From NCBI GenBank assembly GCA_964059195.1, contig CAXKWD010000001.1, forward strand, positions 221,348,484-221,412,483: 64,000 nucleotides of DNA, read 5' to 3'. The stretch comes from Ectobius pallidus (Eukaryota > Arthropoda > Insecta > Blattodea > Ectobiidae). Shown one piece after another: positions 43,866-55,404 of the stretch (positions are counted from its first letter, which is position 1; each line of letters begins with the position of its first letter). Position numbers and translations under genes: made by a program. Below the pieces are notes generated by a model. The model did not search any database. It was given only the letters and a program-made list of their open reading frames with translations, and was not told where the DNA came from.

Positions 43866-44919
43866 CCAGTTGCATAAAAATCGCTAACTGTAGTTCAGTT
43901 TTAATCGAAGTTCAGAATTGAACGTAGATTAATTCGCTGCTCGAGTTGTATAACGCTAATCGTAGATCACACGAATTTGGTTTAGTGCTAATCGAAGATC
44001 ACAGAAAGACGTTTGACAACAGCGCCAAGTTCGAGGGAAATGCGAGGGAAATACATAATATTATCGCATCGAATGTCAGTTGTCTACGCTGTTCGATTTT
44101 ATTTTGTCTCAGTTAATGTTACGTAATTGTTTGTTGTTGTTACAGCTAATTGTTAAAAGGAAAATGGATAACATAACACCAGGAAAATTACACATGTCAT
44201 AAAAGCATCGCATTACACGGCTCTTTTCATTCTCGTCAGTAGGCGTCTTGATGAACTGGGGTCTTAAATTTGCAATTTATCTTGCTACTTGGTGTATGGT
44301 TCTACTTGCAGTTCCTTTATTCACATGGAAAATATTTCCAATTACCATCCGGAAGCTAACATTGCAAAGAATCGCAGGGTGAGCAGAATCATAAACATTG
44401 AATTCGATGTATGATTTCTTTTAGTTTGAGTTTCTAGCCGTGGACGCAGTCTTTGTTCTAGTTCCCCGACAATATGTTTACATAATCGAAATCTCATTTT
44501 GTTGAAATACACGAGGGTCCCGGGGAAACTCAAAATCTTCATTTTCGGATGAACCATCCGAGTAATCTGAAATCTAAGAATAACATAACCTATGTGTAGC
44601 TCATAAGCTCCGAAACAATGCCTTTAGCGAATAGTTGAAATGCGAAATTTCCATATAAATTCTCTGTACAAGTAATTAAATACATAACGACTTACCATTT
44701 CAGTTTTATATATTTTAAAAATATATAAAAACTATTTCCTATCTTTGCTAATCTAAGTTCATACAGATTAACCTTAGAAAGTTTGCCGGTTAAATCTAAT
44801 CTTAGATCAAGGTGAATTAATCTTGGATTAGCTTTTATACAACCAAAATTCTAAGTTTAGCTTGACTGTAGATTAGTTTCAGCGCTTAAACTTCGATTAA
44901 TGTTTTATGCAACTGGGCC
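43863..44919 (-). mobile_element. PIF/Harbinger element inside the Tigger
   Basis: Inverted ends GGCCCAGTTGCATAAAA on both sides, with TAA duplicated (43860-43862, 44920-44922). It carries a HARBI1-like transposase fragment on the minus strand. Confidence 0.85.
44342..44557 (-). pseudogene. Harbinger (HARBI1-like) transposase fragment
   Basis: The stretch VYFNKMRFRLCKHIVGELEQ, RLRPRLETQTKRNHTSNSMF and ILLTLRFFA is the typical N-terminal region of PIF/Harbinger transposases (RFRLSK..., L.P.L...T.RN.., LLIALRFFA). The catalytic DDE part is missing. Confidence 0.8.
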
Positions 44920-46012
44920 TAAGCCTAACAAGTGAAGCATGTCATGGTGGCAAACTCAGTAACTCTCCTAGATTTTTTCAGAAAATAGAAAGTTATATTT
45001 GCTATTAGATATTCTTTTTAAGCTAAGGGGAAAAAACATAATTCCAAGATTGCCTGTTGGGCCTAGGCCACCCTAAAACGGCTCTTTTCTGAGCCAACAG
45101 GGACCTAACGGGGAAGTGATGTGACTAATATAACCTCTCCTTCCCAAATCGACCTCTTCCGTCACGTGGCGAGTCCTGAGTAAAGCTAAAGAGGCTCTGG
45201 TGATTGTATTTCAATTGCATTGAATACAATAACATTAATAGCACAGTATAACATGCAGCACAACAGTGAGCTGCATTACTGGCGTTGAGCAGCAGCCGGC
45301 CGGCCTTCAACAGCTTGCTAGATGAAAGGTTGCTGGCAGGCAGGTGGCTAAGGAAAGGTATAGGGGAAGCTGCCGTGGTCATAGCAGTGGAAGGGTGGAA
45401 GGGGAGCCTGAACATGGCAAGTATTTGTCTTTCATCTTGAATGCCATTAAATTAAGTTTTTTTACATTAGTTCTTCTTTGATGTCTTAAAAATAGCAAAA
45501 CCCCTATTTAGTGTAAACCCCCATTGAAGGTAAAAAAATTTGTACCCCCAGAAAAACGTTAAATGGGGGTTCTACTAGTAATATAATACAAAATTTTGGC
45601 GTTTCTTTGATTCTCATTTCCTACTGAGACATGGTAACACTTTAATGCCGAATTTTTCCTTCTTGCATTAAACAAACAACACTTCAAAGTCAGCACCGCT
45701 AGCGACGAGAGAGAGAGAAAAAAGTTAATACACTCAATATAAATACATGAAATTGACTAAATAAGGAAGGAAATGACACGAAAATGACAAAATAATGACC
45801 TAAAATTGAAATAAATGCCCTAAAAATATAAAATTGCATAAAATGACCAAAAATGACCTAATAAAAATGCATTTCTATAATCTAGAGGCCATGATTAGGA
45901 TTTATCTACAAGTTGGCAATGTCTAAGCAGCATCAATAGAAAGATGACATGTCATTAGAATCCAGGCCCTGATTATAAGTAATTTTAATTTTTTGGCCTT
46001 CATAGGACCACT

Positions 46013-46510
46013 TTAGTCAGGTTTCTGGTTGAGGTTTTTCTTCTTTTTGTCAGCCCAGTACTTCTTCATTCTTTCTGACCGCAATTTTCTTTCTGCTTCT
46101 GGAACTACTCTTCCTATTCTCTGTTTGTTGATTTTCATCTGTAGTGTAGTGTGTTTGTCTTTCAATATCTTGAGTGTGACTGTCTTGTATATTAAATCCT
46201 CTATTGTAATATGTAGCTCTGCCATATCTTCCTTAAGTTCTGTAGTCCACCTTATATTTTTCTTGCTCTTACTCTTCCATAATTTTTCTATTATATTTCT
46301 GCTAATTCTGTTTTCTGGTGTCCGTAATATGTGTCCGAAAAAGATATTCTTTTTTTTTTTCATTGTACTTGTCACTGATTCTATTTCTTTATATACTGTT
46401 TCATTAGAAGCTAGTCTCCAGACTCCATTTACTTGGTAATTTTTGTGTTAACAGGTTCTTACTATTCTCCTTTCTACCTTGAGTACTCTATCTATTGCAA
46501 CTGTGTTAGT
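46013..46510 (-). pseudogene. LINE reverse transcriptase C-terminal fragment
   Basis: On the minus strand: YQVNGVWRLASNETVYKEIE, SVTSTMKKKKNIFFGHILRT, PENRISRNIIEKLW and RWTTELKEDMAELHI. This is the post-RT region of RTE- or CR1-like LINEs. It is a 5'-truncated copy. Confidence 0.65.
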
Positions 46511-47084
46511 TGCTGTATATTATGTATTTATTTATTATTCACATATATATGTATTTATTTATTTATTTATTTATTTTTGAGAACTTCTATCATTTGTATC
46601 TGCCTACTATAGTTGTGTAATTTTATAATTAAGTTATTGAGTGTAAAATTTCATGGGTAAAGTATGAAATAAGTGGCGTGCAATTTAAATTGTATAGTGC
46701 GAATCACACATGAACCCACCAGACTCCTGCCGTGCATAGTGTGCAGCCTTCACCAGGAATCAAGCAGATGTTGAGAACCATTCACTGTGCAAACTGGTGG
46801 TGCTGAATTAATTTGCAAATTTCTTTTGTAATCATAAATGGACAGACAATTGCATATAATTTGTCATTTTCCTCCAAAACAAGAGCTCAGTTTGTATTTC
46901 CTGAAGTTTAGACTGGTTTACGCAACCCTGGAGATGCCTGCAAGACAATCACAACACAGCAGCGTTTTATTGCATAGTGTAATATATCAAGGCAGAGAAC
47001 AGGTAGGGGGGGGGGGAAAGAGGACCGGCTCTTGTAGCTGATTTCAGAGCCTTGTTCACACCAGTTCCCGTACGTATTCCTTAG
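46511..47084. other. Intron 3 DNA with a (TTTA)n microsatellite
   Basis: ATTT/TTTA repeats at 46552-46577; a run of nine G at 47010-47018. No exon seen. Confidence 0.55.
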
Positions 47085-47500
47085 ACCTGTGTAGTTGGAC
47101 AGCTTGTTCGACTGGTAAGCAGGGTTGTTATGAAAAAGCCGGCCTGGTTTTAACCGGTTTTATCCACTTGAAAAAAGCCAGGTATTTTATCAGGCTAAAA
47201 TCAAATTGAATAAAAATAATTGAAGTTCCTTTCATGTTTTTATTTCCAAACATCATAAATTTAAAAGTTACAAGCTCAGAACCTGTAGTAGGCCTAAGTG
47301 TAGAAGGCCTACTTAGGCCTACTGAGTGCAAATGCAGAGCTACCAGTTTTATCCACTTGAAAAATGCCAGGCATTTTATCTGGATAAAATCAAATTGAGT
47401 AAAAATAATTGCAGTTTCTTTCATGTTCTTATTTCCAAACATCACAAATTTAAAAGTTACAAGTTCAGAAACCTGAAATTGTATTTAGTGTAATTTAATA

Positions 47501-48152
47501 CAGTGAGTCCCACGCAAGAGTTGGCCAATGACACGGGTTTCTGCATCGCGGCAGGCACAGCAAATAAAGCCGCGATCGGTGTAATGATTCAGGTTCTCAC
47601 ATTTACAGTTAAAATTACAATGAAAATAAACACGTACCTCATCACAAGAGATGTTGAAAATGTTCTCCTCTTGCATCCACACAATACTGGCACCATTTTA
47701 GGAAATTTTCTTTTACGCGCATAAGTTCAGCTTCCGAAATAAAGTTAATTTTTCTTGTGATATTGCCTTAAAGTTCTTCTAATGTATGGGAAATTGACCT
47801 ATACACTTTATTTTTGAAGTTTCCCCATAAATAATAGTCACATGCTGTTAGAAGAGCAAAAAGACAATATCACAAGAGAAATTAACTCTGTCTCGGAAGC
47901 TGAAATTATGCCTGTGAAAGAAAATTTCCTAAAAAGGTGCCAGTATTGTGTGGATGCAAGAGGAGAACATTTCCAACAGCTCTTGTGATGAGGTACGTGG
48001 TTATTTTAACTGTAAATGTGAGAACCTGAATCATTACACCGATCGCGGCTTTATTTCCGTAGATATTTCACGCGATCGCTCGGGAGTTGGAGCTGTGCCC
48101 GCTGCATCGCAGAATCCCGCGTCATTGGCCAACTCTTGCATGGGACTCACTG
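47501..48152. mobile_element. Palindromic MITE with arms of about 300 bp, copy 1
   Basis: Both ends read CAGTGAGTCCCACGCAAGAG (one base differs), next to TA on both sides. The two halves stay complementary almost to the centre, so a single strand would fold into one long hairpin. The left arm lacks about 40 bp present in the right arm. Copy 2 is at 61301-62007. Confidence 0.85.
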
Positions 48153-48190
48153 TACCACTTCACTGTGTAATTCCCAGCAATAGTTAATTA

Positions 48191-48806
48191 CCGTATTTAA
48201 TATAATGCACCCTCGAATTTAATGCGCACCCTGATTTTGAAACTTAAAATCATAAAAAAAGATTTTGTTAGCAAATGTAATGCGCATCAATAGGAGGATA
48301 TTTTATTTGGAATTTTGTCACAGTATTTATAGAATAATGAACCAACACATAAACATTTACAGTTAACTGCCAATTTTAGGCCTACAAGTCGGCCTATAGG
48401 CATGGCTCATCATTATTCACTAATGTGTTCATCACTGGATTCCTCGGAGGTGCTTATTTTTTATTGCTAAATGGACAAACAGAACGTTAAATGAATGTTT
48501 CACAATAAAAGCTGATACTGCTCTTAAATGAGTTTAAAATCGACAACGCACAATATTCCACATTTGCACTATAGAACTGACAAAAACAATTTTTTCATTA
48601 TGTTTCAGAAATTAAATTTCTTATGGTGTAGGCTAACGATAAAATGAATGAAGTCGAGAATTATAGCAATGCATTGTTATGTAGATCAATATTACCTCTG
48701 ACCTACGAAACGGATTTGTACCATCGTTAGAATTTAACGCGCACCTCAGTAATTGAAATCTACAAATGGACAAAAATAGGGCATGTTATATTCGAGTAAA
48801 TATGAT
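48191..48806. mobile_element. Possible TIR element inside the hAT
   Basis: TACCGTATTTAATATAATGC at the left and CGAGTAAATATGA at the right are partly inverse, and AATGCGCACC / AACGCGCACC subterminal blocks occur near both ends. It lies between the palindromic MITE and the hAT transposase tail. Boundaries are approximate. Confidence 0.45.
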
Positions 48807-48810
48807 CAAT

Positions 48811-49035
48811 TCACCATTCATCATAAGGCTCTTGCATATTTGCTTTATTCTGCCTGTTGATGTATACAAGCTTCTGGGCTTTTTCATTGCCTAGTCTGTT
48901 TCTCAATTTTGTTTGTATTAACCCAAATGAAGAAAATACTCTTTCGATTGATGCAGAACGGGCCGGCATAAGTTGTAAAGATTCTATGACTTGACAAAAT
49001 TCCAGCGATAGGTGATTACGCTTCAGATTTGTGTA
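48811..49035 (-). pseudogene. hAT transposase C-terminal dimerisation domain
   Basis: The minus-strand frame reads HLSLEFCQVIESLQLMPARS, ASIERVFSSFGLIQTKLRNR and LGNEKAQKLVYINRQNK, ending in a stop at 48811-48813. S-A-S-x-E-R-V-F-S is the hallmark of the hAT family dimerisation region. The N-terminal and catalytic parts are not present. Confidence 0.85.
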
Positions 49036-50016
49036 ATTGATGGAGAAATAAGTATAAAAAATCCCTTTTATAAAAAGAGAGTTGTTAATTATATATTAAT
49101 TGATATCTTTTATTATTTCATTTTTAATTTGGCCAAGGATTATTGTTCTATAGATATAAACTATTATTTTTAATATTTCAAACTTTATTTCATTGGTAAT
49201 TTTAGCATTTCGGCATGCCTATTGGCTGAGGTATATTTTAAAGTGTTTTTGACTTTCAAAAATTCAAATCCCTCCTTATATGAGCGCTATCCAGAAACTA
49301 GTTTTGATTTAAAGATTACTCATCAAGAGCTTTTCAACGATACCCCACAAGATATGGTTTTAAAAATTTTGATTTTCCACCCTCACCCCCACAACCACTT
49401 AATCATTTGTGTCTAATTTATGCAGACAAAGTTTCCCTCTAAACCCCATAGGGCCCTAAATATAATTTTTTCAAAATTTCAACTCGCTTCCACCTCCCCC
49501 AACCAGGAAAAATTGATTTTAGCCGGCTAAAACCATGATTTTAACCGGCTAAAATTGAAAAAAAAAACCACTGGTCAGGTCTTTTTCAATTTTAGCCGGC
49601 TTTTTTACAACCCTGGTGGTTAAGTAACACGGTCTCAGTTCAAATCCTGCCAAGGAAGGAAATTCTTTGTTTCCTTAATGCACATTGTTTTCCCACTTCT
49701 TTTCGATTGCTGCAATATTTAACTACTTAATTAATGGATTATTCCCAGAAAATGAATTTTACTAGCTTATTTTCCAATGGGTTTTGAAATGGGCTAAGTC
49801 AAAAGTCAACACGAACAAATTTCAATACATTCCCTGCTATCCTGTGAATGCCACTAGGCATGCACAATGGCTCATATCAGCAACTTAGATATTTTAGTCG
49901 GTCCGCTTTTTTCCCCCCCCTACCTGTACACAACAGGTGACACTTTAAGCTCACTTTGGATCACTCTGAAGGAGAATTTCTTTTGTTCGTAGGAACGCAA
50001 AGTGGTGGATCATATA

Positions 50017-51568
50017 CAGTCAACTTTCGATATAACTCCACCATCCGTTCTCTAACATTTAGTGGTACTGTGTTTAACAGCAGAATGGACACTGGACTAA
50101 AATAAGTGAAAGTTTGGAATGTCTCATTGTATGAAGGGTTCTTTCTACCTCCTCCTCCACCCTCATGCAGGCTGTCTCTCCTACTTCTAAACATAGCTTC
50201 CTCATTCCACCGCACTATATTTGCACTCACTTCTTGGAAATACAGTACAGTACGCTTCTTAAGTAGTCTTCCTAACATTCACGCAGTTTTAATAGAATTC
50301 TTCAACTGAAAAACTCATTGCAAGTTATTTTTACTTCCTCTGCCCGTACCATAGGTAGAGGAAGTATTGTTTTCGACTCCAAAATTGGAAGTTGAGTTTT
50401 TAGCATGTATACACGTTTCAAGTCCCCCTGAATCCAAAAATACTATTTTTAGAAACATGTCTGTGTGTGTGTGTGGATGTCTGTGAACAGGCTAGCTCCA
50501 AAACGGAAAATCGTATGAAAACAAAATTTTGTATTTGAGTCAGGTACCTTCTGAAGATGTGAGGTAAACATTGGAGACAAGTTTCTCTTATTTTTAAGGT
50601 GACTTTACATGAAGAAATTTTCGTTTTTTGCAATTTTCTTGAAAACGACACTAACGATTTTCTTTAAATCTTGTAAATGAATTGCTTATACCAAGAGCTA
50701 AAACTTTTATTTGAAACATTTTTTTCGAACAAATTCTCTGAAGGGTAGTTATAAGCCACCCACTGTGAATACGCGCTCTTTGAAATACGGCCTCTTGTAA
50801 CGGAAAATTGTACGAAAACAAAATTTTGTATTTGGGTTAGGTACCTTCTGAGGTTGTCACACGAAGATTGGCAACAACCTTCTCTTATGTTTAAAGGGAC
50901 TTTATATAATTTTATTTATTTATTTTATTGATTTTTTTTTTTTTTTTTTTTTTGTGGCGATTTTTTCAAAAACGGCTCGAACGATTTCCTTTAAATTTTG
51001 TAACGGAGTGCTTATACCAAGAGCTAAAACTTTTATTTGAAACTTTAAAAAAAAATGTCTGAAGGGTTGTTGTAAACTACCCACTGTTTGTAGAAACTCT
51101 GTCTTGCCTGAACAACTCAATACGCGAGACACTCTTATTCTATATAAGTACGTGAAGTGAGAAAGATGTATTGTTGGCCGTGCTTACAGTAAAGAAATAT
51201 CTGAGGGGAATATTCTATCAATTTCGGAAGTTATTAACGGGTGGAAGTTCAATAAACGTTTGCAGTCACTTGTTTATCTTCTTTTTTTGTTTGTCCATAG
51301 CCATATTTAAAGAATGGGCTATAAGGTATTTATAGGATAATTATCGTAAAATTGTGTCTTGCGATTCTGTACAAGGATATGTGAATACAGCTAACTTTTA
51401 TTTGGTCAAAGGAAGTTATGTGACTTTCACATCAGATTTTTTCTAAACATCTTGTCTTATATTCACTGCCACTAAATGAATTAGCACGGTAACAAGGTTT
51501 CTTATGTAGTTATTGGTGAAGTGTGGGGGTGGCACTGTAAAGAGGGGCATTATATCAAGGGTCGACTG
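50017..51568. mobile_element. Tigger/mariner-like TIR element
   Basis: CAGTCAACTTTCGATATAAC and (reverse complement) CAGTCGACCCTTGATATAAT, next to TA (50015-50016, 51569-51570). No transposase. It contains a tandem duplication of about 297-327 bp (50521-50760 and 50818-51090) sharing CTTATACCAAGAGCTAAAAC and TCTGAAGGGT-GT. Confidence 0.65.
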
Positions 51569-51775
51569 TATATGCATCATTCGAAATGACCTGCAATGAT
51601 GCATGCTGACACATAATGCATACGGGTGTTCTCATACTAGAATCTTCAGCAGGAGATGGAAGTAGCAGAGTTAGCTAAAAACTGTTGTGCTTTGCCACCC
51701 ATTTCCTAGTAAAGGCAGCATGCTATGCTTGGTTTGATTTGCACTGTACACTAACTTTCCCTGTTTTTGTTACAG

Positions 51776-51906
51776 ACTGTGCAGGCTCATGGAATGGTGC
51801 TGTGCATGTCGAGCCCCAAGTTCGAGGAGCTGCTTATAACGAACAAGGCAGACGGACCTGTTCAAGTCAGTGACATTGAACCCAGGATATTCCAGCTCAT
51901 GCTAGA
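51776..51906 (+). CDS. BTB/POZ-BACK gene, exon 4: BTB core
   Basis: The acceptor TTTTTGTTACAG is followed by TVQAHGMVLCMSSPKFEELL, equivalent to the conserved VxAHRxVLaxxSxxFxxml block of BTB domains, and VQVSDIEPRIFQLMLE/D, the IxxVxPxxFxxmLxYiY block. The donor GTATGT starts at 51907. The intron before it is 13.66 kb. The usual HR is HG here, seen in diverged BTB proteins. Confidence 0.9.
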
Positions 51907-52113
51907 GTATGTATGTTTACATCTCCCCTCACTCTTTGTCTCTATCTACATTACTGTAGGATTTTCATGGCCGATTTCACCAACCTCGCTTAAGGCAGTT
52001 GAGTAGTAATAGTAATAATAATAATAATAATTTATTGTCGTCAATAGACTTGTATACAAGTTTCTGACATTGTCAATGGGAGATTTTACATACTGCAAAT
52101 ATTATATTATAAA

Positions 52114-52985
52114 CTAGCTTAAATGGCCGGGCATCGCCCGGGTTTTGTATTTTGTGATATGAAATTAACGTATGGAGGACTTTCGTTGTTGAAACTCTAG
52201 GTCCTTATATAAGATAATATGTATGTAGAATTCAAAATGAGGAAGTACGACATATGGCACTCAGACTATTCCCTCAGAAAACGGTAGGTATAGCTTTTTA
52301 AGGCTCATAGAGGATGTTGAATGTTGCATTCCATTGCTTGTTGTACACACCATTACTGGGAGGAGTGCAAATAAGAAGAAAAAGAAATTCCGGTTACATA
52401 ACATTGTATTGTCTTGACAGAAAATTGTATTTCTCACTCTCGTATTACCATACAACCGTTTCGGGGATGAAGTAAAAAAGAAATTCAATATTACTTTCAT
52501 ACTTTCCTTCCCAAAAACCTGGGACATAATAAACTGCGCGTGTAGGACTGAAAATGTTCCATCCCATTTTGTCTTCTTTTAGATGCTTAGGGCCTCTGAT
52601 AAACATCCCTAGGTCTTATCCCTAGGTCTATTTCTCAACTAATGCTGTAGGTATGAGTGACGTATCAGTGGATAGGATTTGTTACCGACTTCCGATATAG
52701 TATACTCACTGGCACACACTTAAATTGTCCCTGCAATACGACCGCTTATTCTACATCAAAATGTGAAGTGAGAAAATAATATTTTCCATGTCGAGGGTAG
52801 AGAAAGTTATGTGACTGCTTTATTTTCGTGGATTTTGTTCTTCAAGAATTATTTTCACAATTGTATTAATTACATCGATAATATCAGAATTTGTTAAAGC
52901 CCAGTATTATAATATATATTTTCCAAAGCCCTATGTGAACACCGTAAACAATACTTTCGTTATGTAAACAATTGACAGCAGAATT
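52114..52985 (-). mobile_element. Helitron-like element, family 2, 5'-truncated copy
   Basis: On the minus strand it ends in a GC hairpin (CCCGGGCGATGCCCGGCC) followed by CTAG and T. The body matches 57206-58203 over most of its length, including a shared 80-90 codon frame that begins MSxV and contains NGMQHSTSS. The 5' terminus is not present. Confidence 0.75.
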
Positions 52986-53104
52986 TTCTAACTCTGCCTC
53001 ATTTCACATTTCCAACTTTTCCCGTGGATTTTCCAAAAAAATTTCTTTCACACAATCCTTGTCCTGACAATTACGAACACACATCAGGCCGTTCTCAAGT
53101 GATG

Positions 53105-53590
53105 CGGCAACAACCCTATTGTAAATTTATTATTATTAATATAGATATCAGAGTTAGGTTGAATTTACTTATTTCTACAAAATTCAATTATAATTATGTT
53201 GAGTTTACTTATTAATGTATTTCCTTTAGACTAATTACTAATTTCTACATTTTATCCAGGCATTTATTTATTAAAAACTTGCTTAATTCTCTCTTAAATT
53301 CATGTCCTCTGAGTGATTTGAACAGAGGAGATAGTTTGTTGTATAGTATTGTGCCCATGATAAATACATCTTTATTTGTGGCTGTTTTGCTAAATCTATG
53401 ATAATCATCCATATTCCTGGTATTGTAATGAAGTATATCGCTATTTTGTACAATTGGTTTTTCCCTAACAAATAGCATTGCTTTGTAAATATATTCATAC
53501 TTCTAAAAGCAGGTCTACATGAGTCCCTGGTTTGTAAATTATTAATTAATCTGATACACTTTTTTTTTTAGGATAAATAACCTATTCATA
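53105..53590 (-). pseudogene. LINE C-terminal fragment and 3' UTR
   Basis: The minus strand reads NSDILHYNTRNMDDYHR, TILYNKLSPLFKSL and FKRELSKFLINKC, the C-terminal tail of CR1/Jockey-type ORF2 proteins, with a frame change near 53480. The 3' UTR extends towards 53105. Confidence 0.65.
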
Positions 53591-53775
53591 TGTGAGAATA
53601 TTGAATGTTGAATATTGAATGTTAACTGTACAATAACAGTGGGAGCCCGGTCACAAAAATCACTACTTAGTGTGCCTCACAGTACTGCATATGACATGAC
53701 TTGTCTGTCTGTGAGGTGGACCATTAGGGCAATCAGTCATAGGAGAGAAGTTCCATCTGGCGCTGTGAATTGAGC

Positions 53776-53848
53776 TCCGGCTTAGCTCAGTTGGTAGAGC
53801 ATTGGCGCGAATAGCCAAAGGTCCTGGGTTCAAGTCCCAGTGCCGGAG
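53776..53848 (+). tRNA. tRNA-like gene, GAA anticodon position, copy A
   Basis: The 73 bases fold as a full cloverleaf: acceptor TCCGGCT/TGCCGGA (one mismatch at the base), D arm GCTC/GAGC, anticodon stem TTGGC/GCCAA with loop GCGAATA, T arm CTGGG/CCCAG with loop TTCAAGT. A box TTAGCTCAGTTGG and B box GGTTCAAGTCC are strong. Position 33 is C rather than the near-universal U, so decoding is doubtful. It may be a pseudogene or a tRNA-derived repeat. A run of five T follows at +6. Confidence 0.55.
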
Positions 53849-54089
53849 GAATTTTTCTCCTATAATATTCTCATGTAGTGTCCAACAGAGACAATAATCT
53901 GTGGCTCATGAATGCTTGTATATCTATCTTGAATGTTAACTGTACAATAACAGTGGGAGCCCGGTCACAAAAATCACTACTTAGTGTGCCTCACAGTACT
54001 GCATATGACATGACTTGTCTGTCTGTGAGGTGGACCATTAGGGCAATCAGTCATAGGAGAGAAGTTCCATCTGGCGCTGTGAATTGAGC

Positions 54090-54162
54090 TCCGGCTTAGC
54101 TCAGTTGGTAGAGCATTGGCGCGAATAGCCAAAGGTCCTGGGTTCAAGTCCCAGTGCCGGAG
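54090..54162 (+). tRNA. tRNA-like gene, copy B
   Basis: Identical in sequence to copy A, 314 bp downstream in the same orientation, including C33 and the acceptor mismatch. Confidence 0.55.
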
Positions 54163-54427
54163 GAATTTTTCTCCTATAATATCCTCATGTAGTGTCCAAC
54201 AGAGACAATAATCTGTGGCTCATGAATGCTTGTATATCTATCTATTCATATGTGTTTTAGCTGCTCAACCCCATATTTCAATTCCATGGAGCAGGTGGGG
54301 ATATAGACTATTCTAAAATATTAATCACCTGAGGAAGGCCCGGAGAATAGGACCGAAACATCGTGAAGGTTCGTGAAGGAAGGAAACATATGATCCACCG
54401 AAGGCAATTTTACTTTAATTTTGACTA

Positions 54428-55100
54428 CATATACCATATTGGCCCAAATATAAGATTTTTTCCCCTATATATGTTTATAAAACTATACTTGTCTTATACA
54501 CGCAGCTCTTCAATCATGAAAGCATCTGTGCAGTGGAAATCCCCATGCGATGACATGCGTCCGACCCATGGTCAAAGTCACGTGGAAATTCACCGAACTT
54601 TACAGCCTCTGCATTTAGACGAGAGCACTTGCATGCGCCATAGAGATAAGGGCTTGACGGAAGTAGAGTCTGTTGCTAATATAAATCACGTGCACTTCTA
54701 CTGCGATTTGTGTTTACAGTGCTCTCGTCTAAATGCACGGACAGTACCAAATTTTATTTTTCCTGAATTCATGCTTCTGCTTGTACTGCATTGTTACTTT
54801 TCTATTCCCTACGGGTAAAAGCTTGTACTGCACTGTTACTTCTCTATTCTCTACGCGTAAAGCTTTGTTTGACCACCAGTCATGGCGAACCGTGTGGAAA
54901 AGAAAGCATCTTTTCATTGTCTCAATGCGTAAATAAAGGCGAGAGAAGAAGTCATGACAAGAACTTCAAAATTCCGTTTCATGTGAAGCAAAATGTATAC
55001 TAATAAACTCTTTTGTTTATTTTTTTCGTAACTATCCTTCAAAAATTCTTAGTTGCCCTATATGCAAGGTCATCTTATATTCAGGCCAATATATAAGGTC
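54428..55100. mobile_element. TIR element, forward member of an inverted pair
   Basis: The ends ACCATATTGGCCCAAATATA and (reverse complement) ACCTTATATATTGGCCTGAA are inverted repeats. About 240 bp of the interior recurs in reverse in the element at 55405-56068. A small duplication, GTACTGCA-TGTTACTT-TCTATT, sits near 54782-54850. Confidence 0.6.
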
Positions 55101-55404
55101 TATTAAATTCCAAAATAGGTTACACTAACCGGGAGAAATTAGCTATCAGGCCCAGAGGGAGCAGTTAAGTTGCTAACGTCCATACACTAGCTGTCATGTC
55201 ATTCAAAAGAACTGCACATTAACATGATATAGACCTTACTGAACTTCACGGGTGTAAGAATTGGACTTCCGTTTGATTAGAAATCATCCCGTGTTACCAT
55301 GAAACACACTTCTGATGGCATTATATTTCAACACAGCAGGGATATTTCCGAGATGTAACAGATGATATCAGCAGTGATGTTTGGTCCTGATTTCCATTGT
55401 TTAA

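Larger units (their letters stand above)
42840..45578 (+). mobile_element. Tigger element inside the hAT
   Basis: The left end CAGTAAAACCCCGATTTAAC and the right end AACGTTAAATGGGGGTTCTA are imperfect inverted repeats next to TA (42838-42839, 45579-45580). It carries a decayed CENP-B-like transposase on the plus strand and a Harbinger insertion. Confidence 0.75.
42462..45971. mobile_element. hAT-type MITE hosting a Tigger and a Harbinger
   Basis: The ends CAGGGCCCGGATTCTGATGA and (reverse complement) CAGGGCCTGGATTCTAATGA are flanked by the exact 8-bp ATTATAAG (42454-42461, 45972-45979). Without its guests it would be about 770 bp. Its interior repeats AAAATGACCTA-like motifs at both ends. 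Confidence 0.85.
47120..49615 (-). mobile_element. hAT element with transposase remnant
   Basis: The left end CAGGGTTGTTATGAAAAAGC and the right end (reverse complement) CAGGGTTGTAAAAAAGCCGG are hAT-like. Inside are a palindromic MITE (47501-48152), another TIR-bounded insert (about 48191-48806) and a hAT transposase tail. Confidence 0.7.
47085..49665 (+). mobile_element. tRNA-like SINE remnant split by a hAT
   Basis: The flanks 47085-47119 and 49616-49665 together form a tRNA-like head: GTGTAGTTGGACAGC before the insertion, and AGTTCAAATCC (B box) after it. The hAT sits between them with an approximate duplication TGGTAAG / TGGTTAAG. Confidence 0.5.
53615..54242 (+). repeat. Tandem duplication of a 314-bp tRNA-containing unit
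   Basis: 53615-53928 and 53929-54242 are almost identical. Each unit starts TTGAATGTTAACTGTACAAT, has a tRNA-like gene at its centre and ends GAATGCTTGTATATCTATC. I noticed one difference between copies (TATTCTC against TATCCTC after the tRNA). Confidence 0.9.

Noticed and set aside
54249..54380. Penelope-like sequence CTGAGGAAGGC...CCGAAACATCG
   Set aside because: The phrase resembles the region near the end of some retroelements, but no enzyme domain or border is present, so I did not call it.
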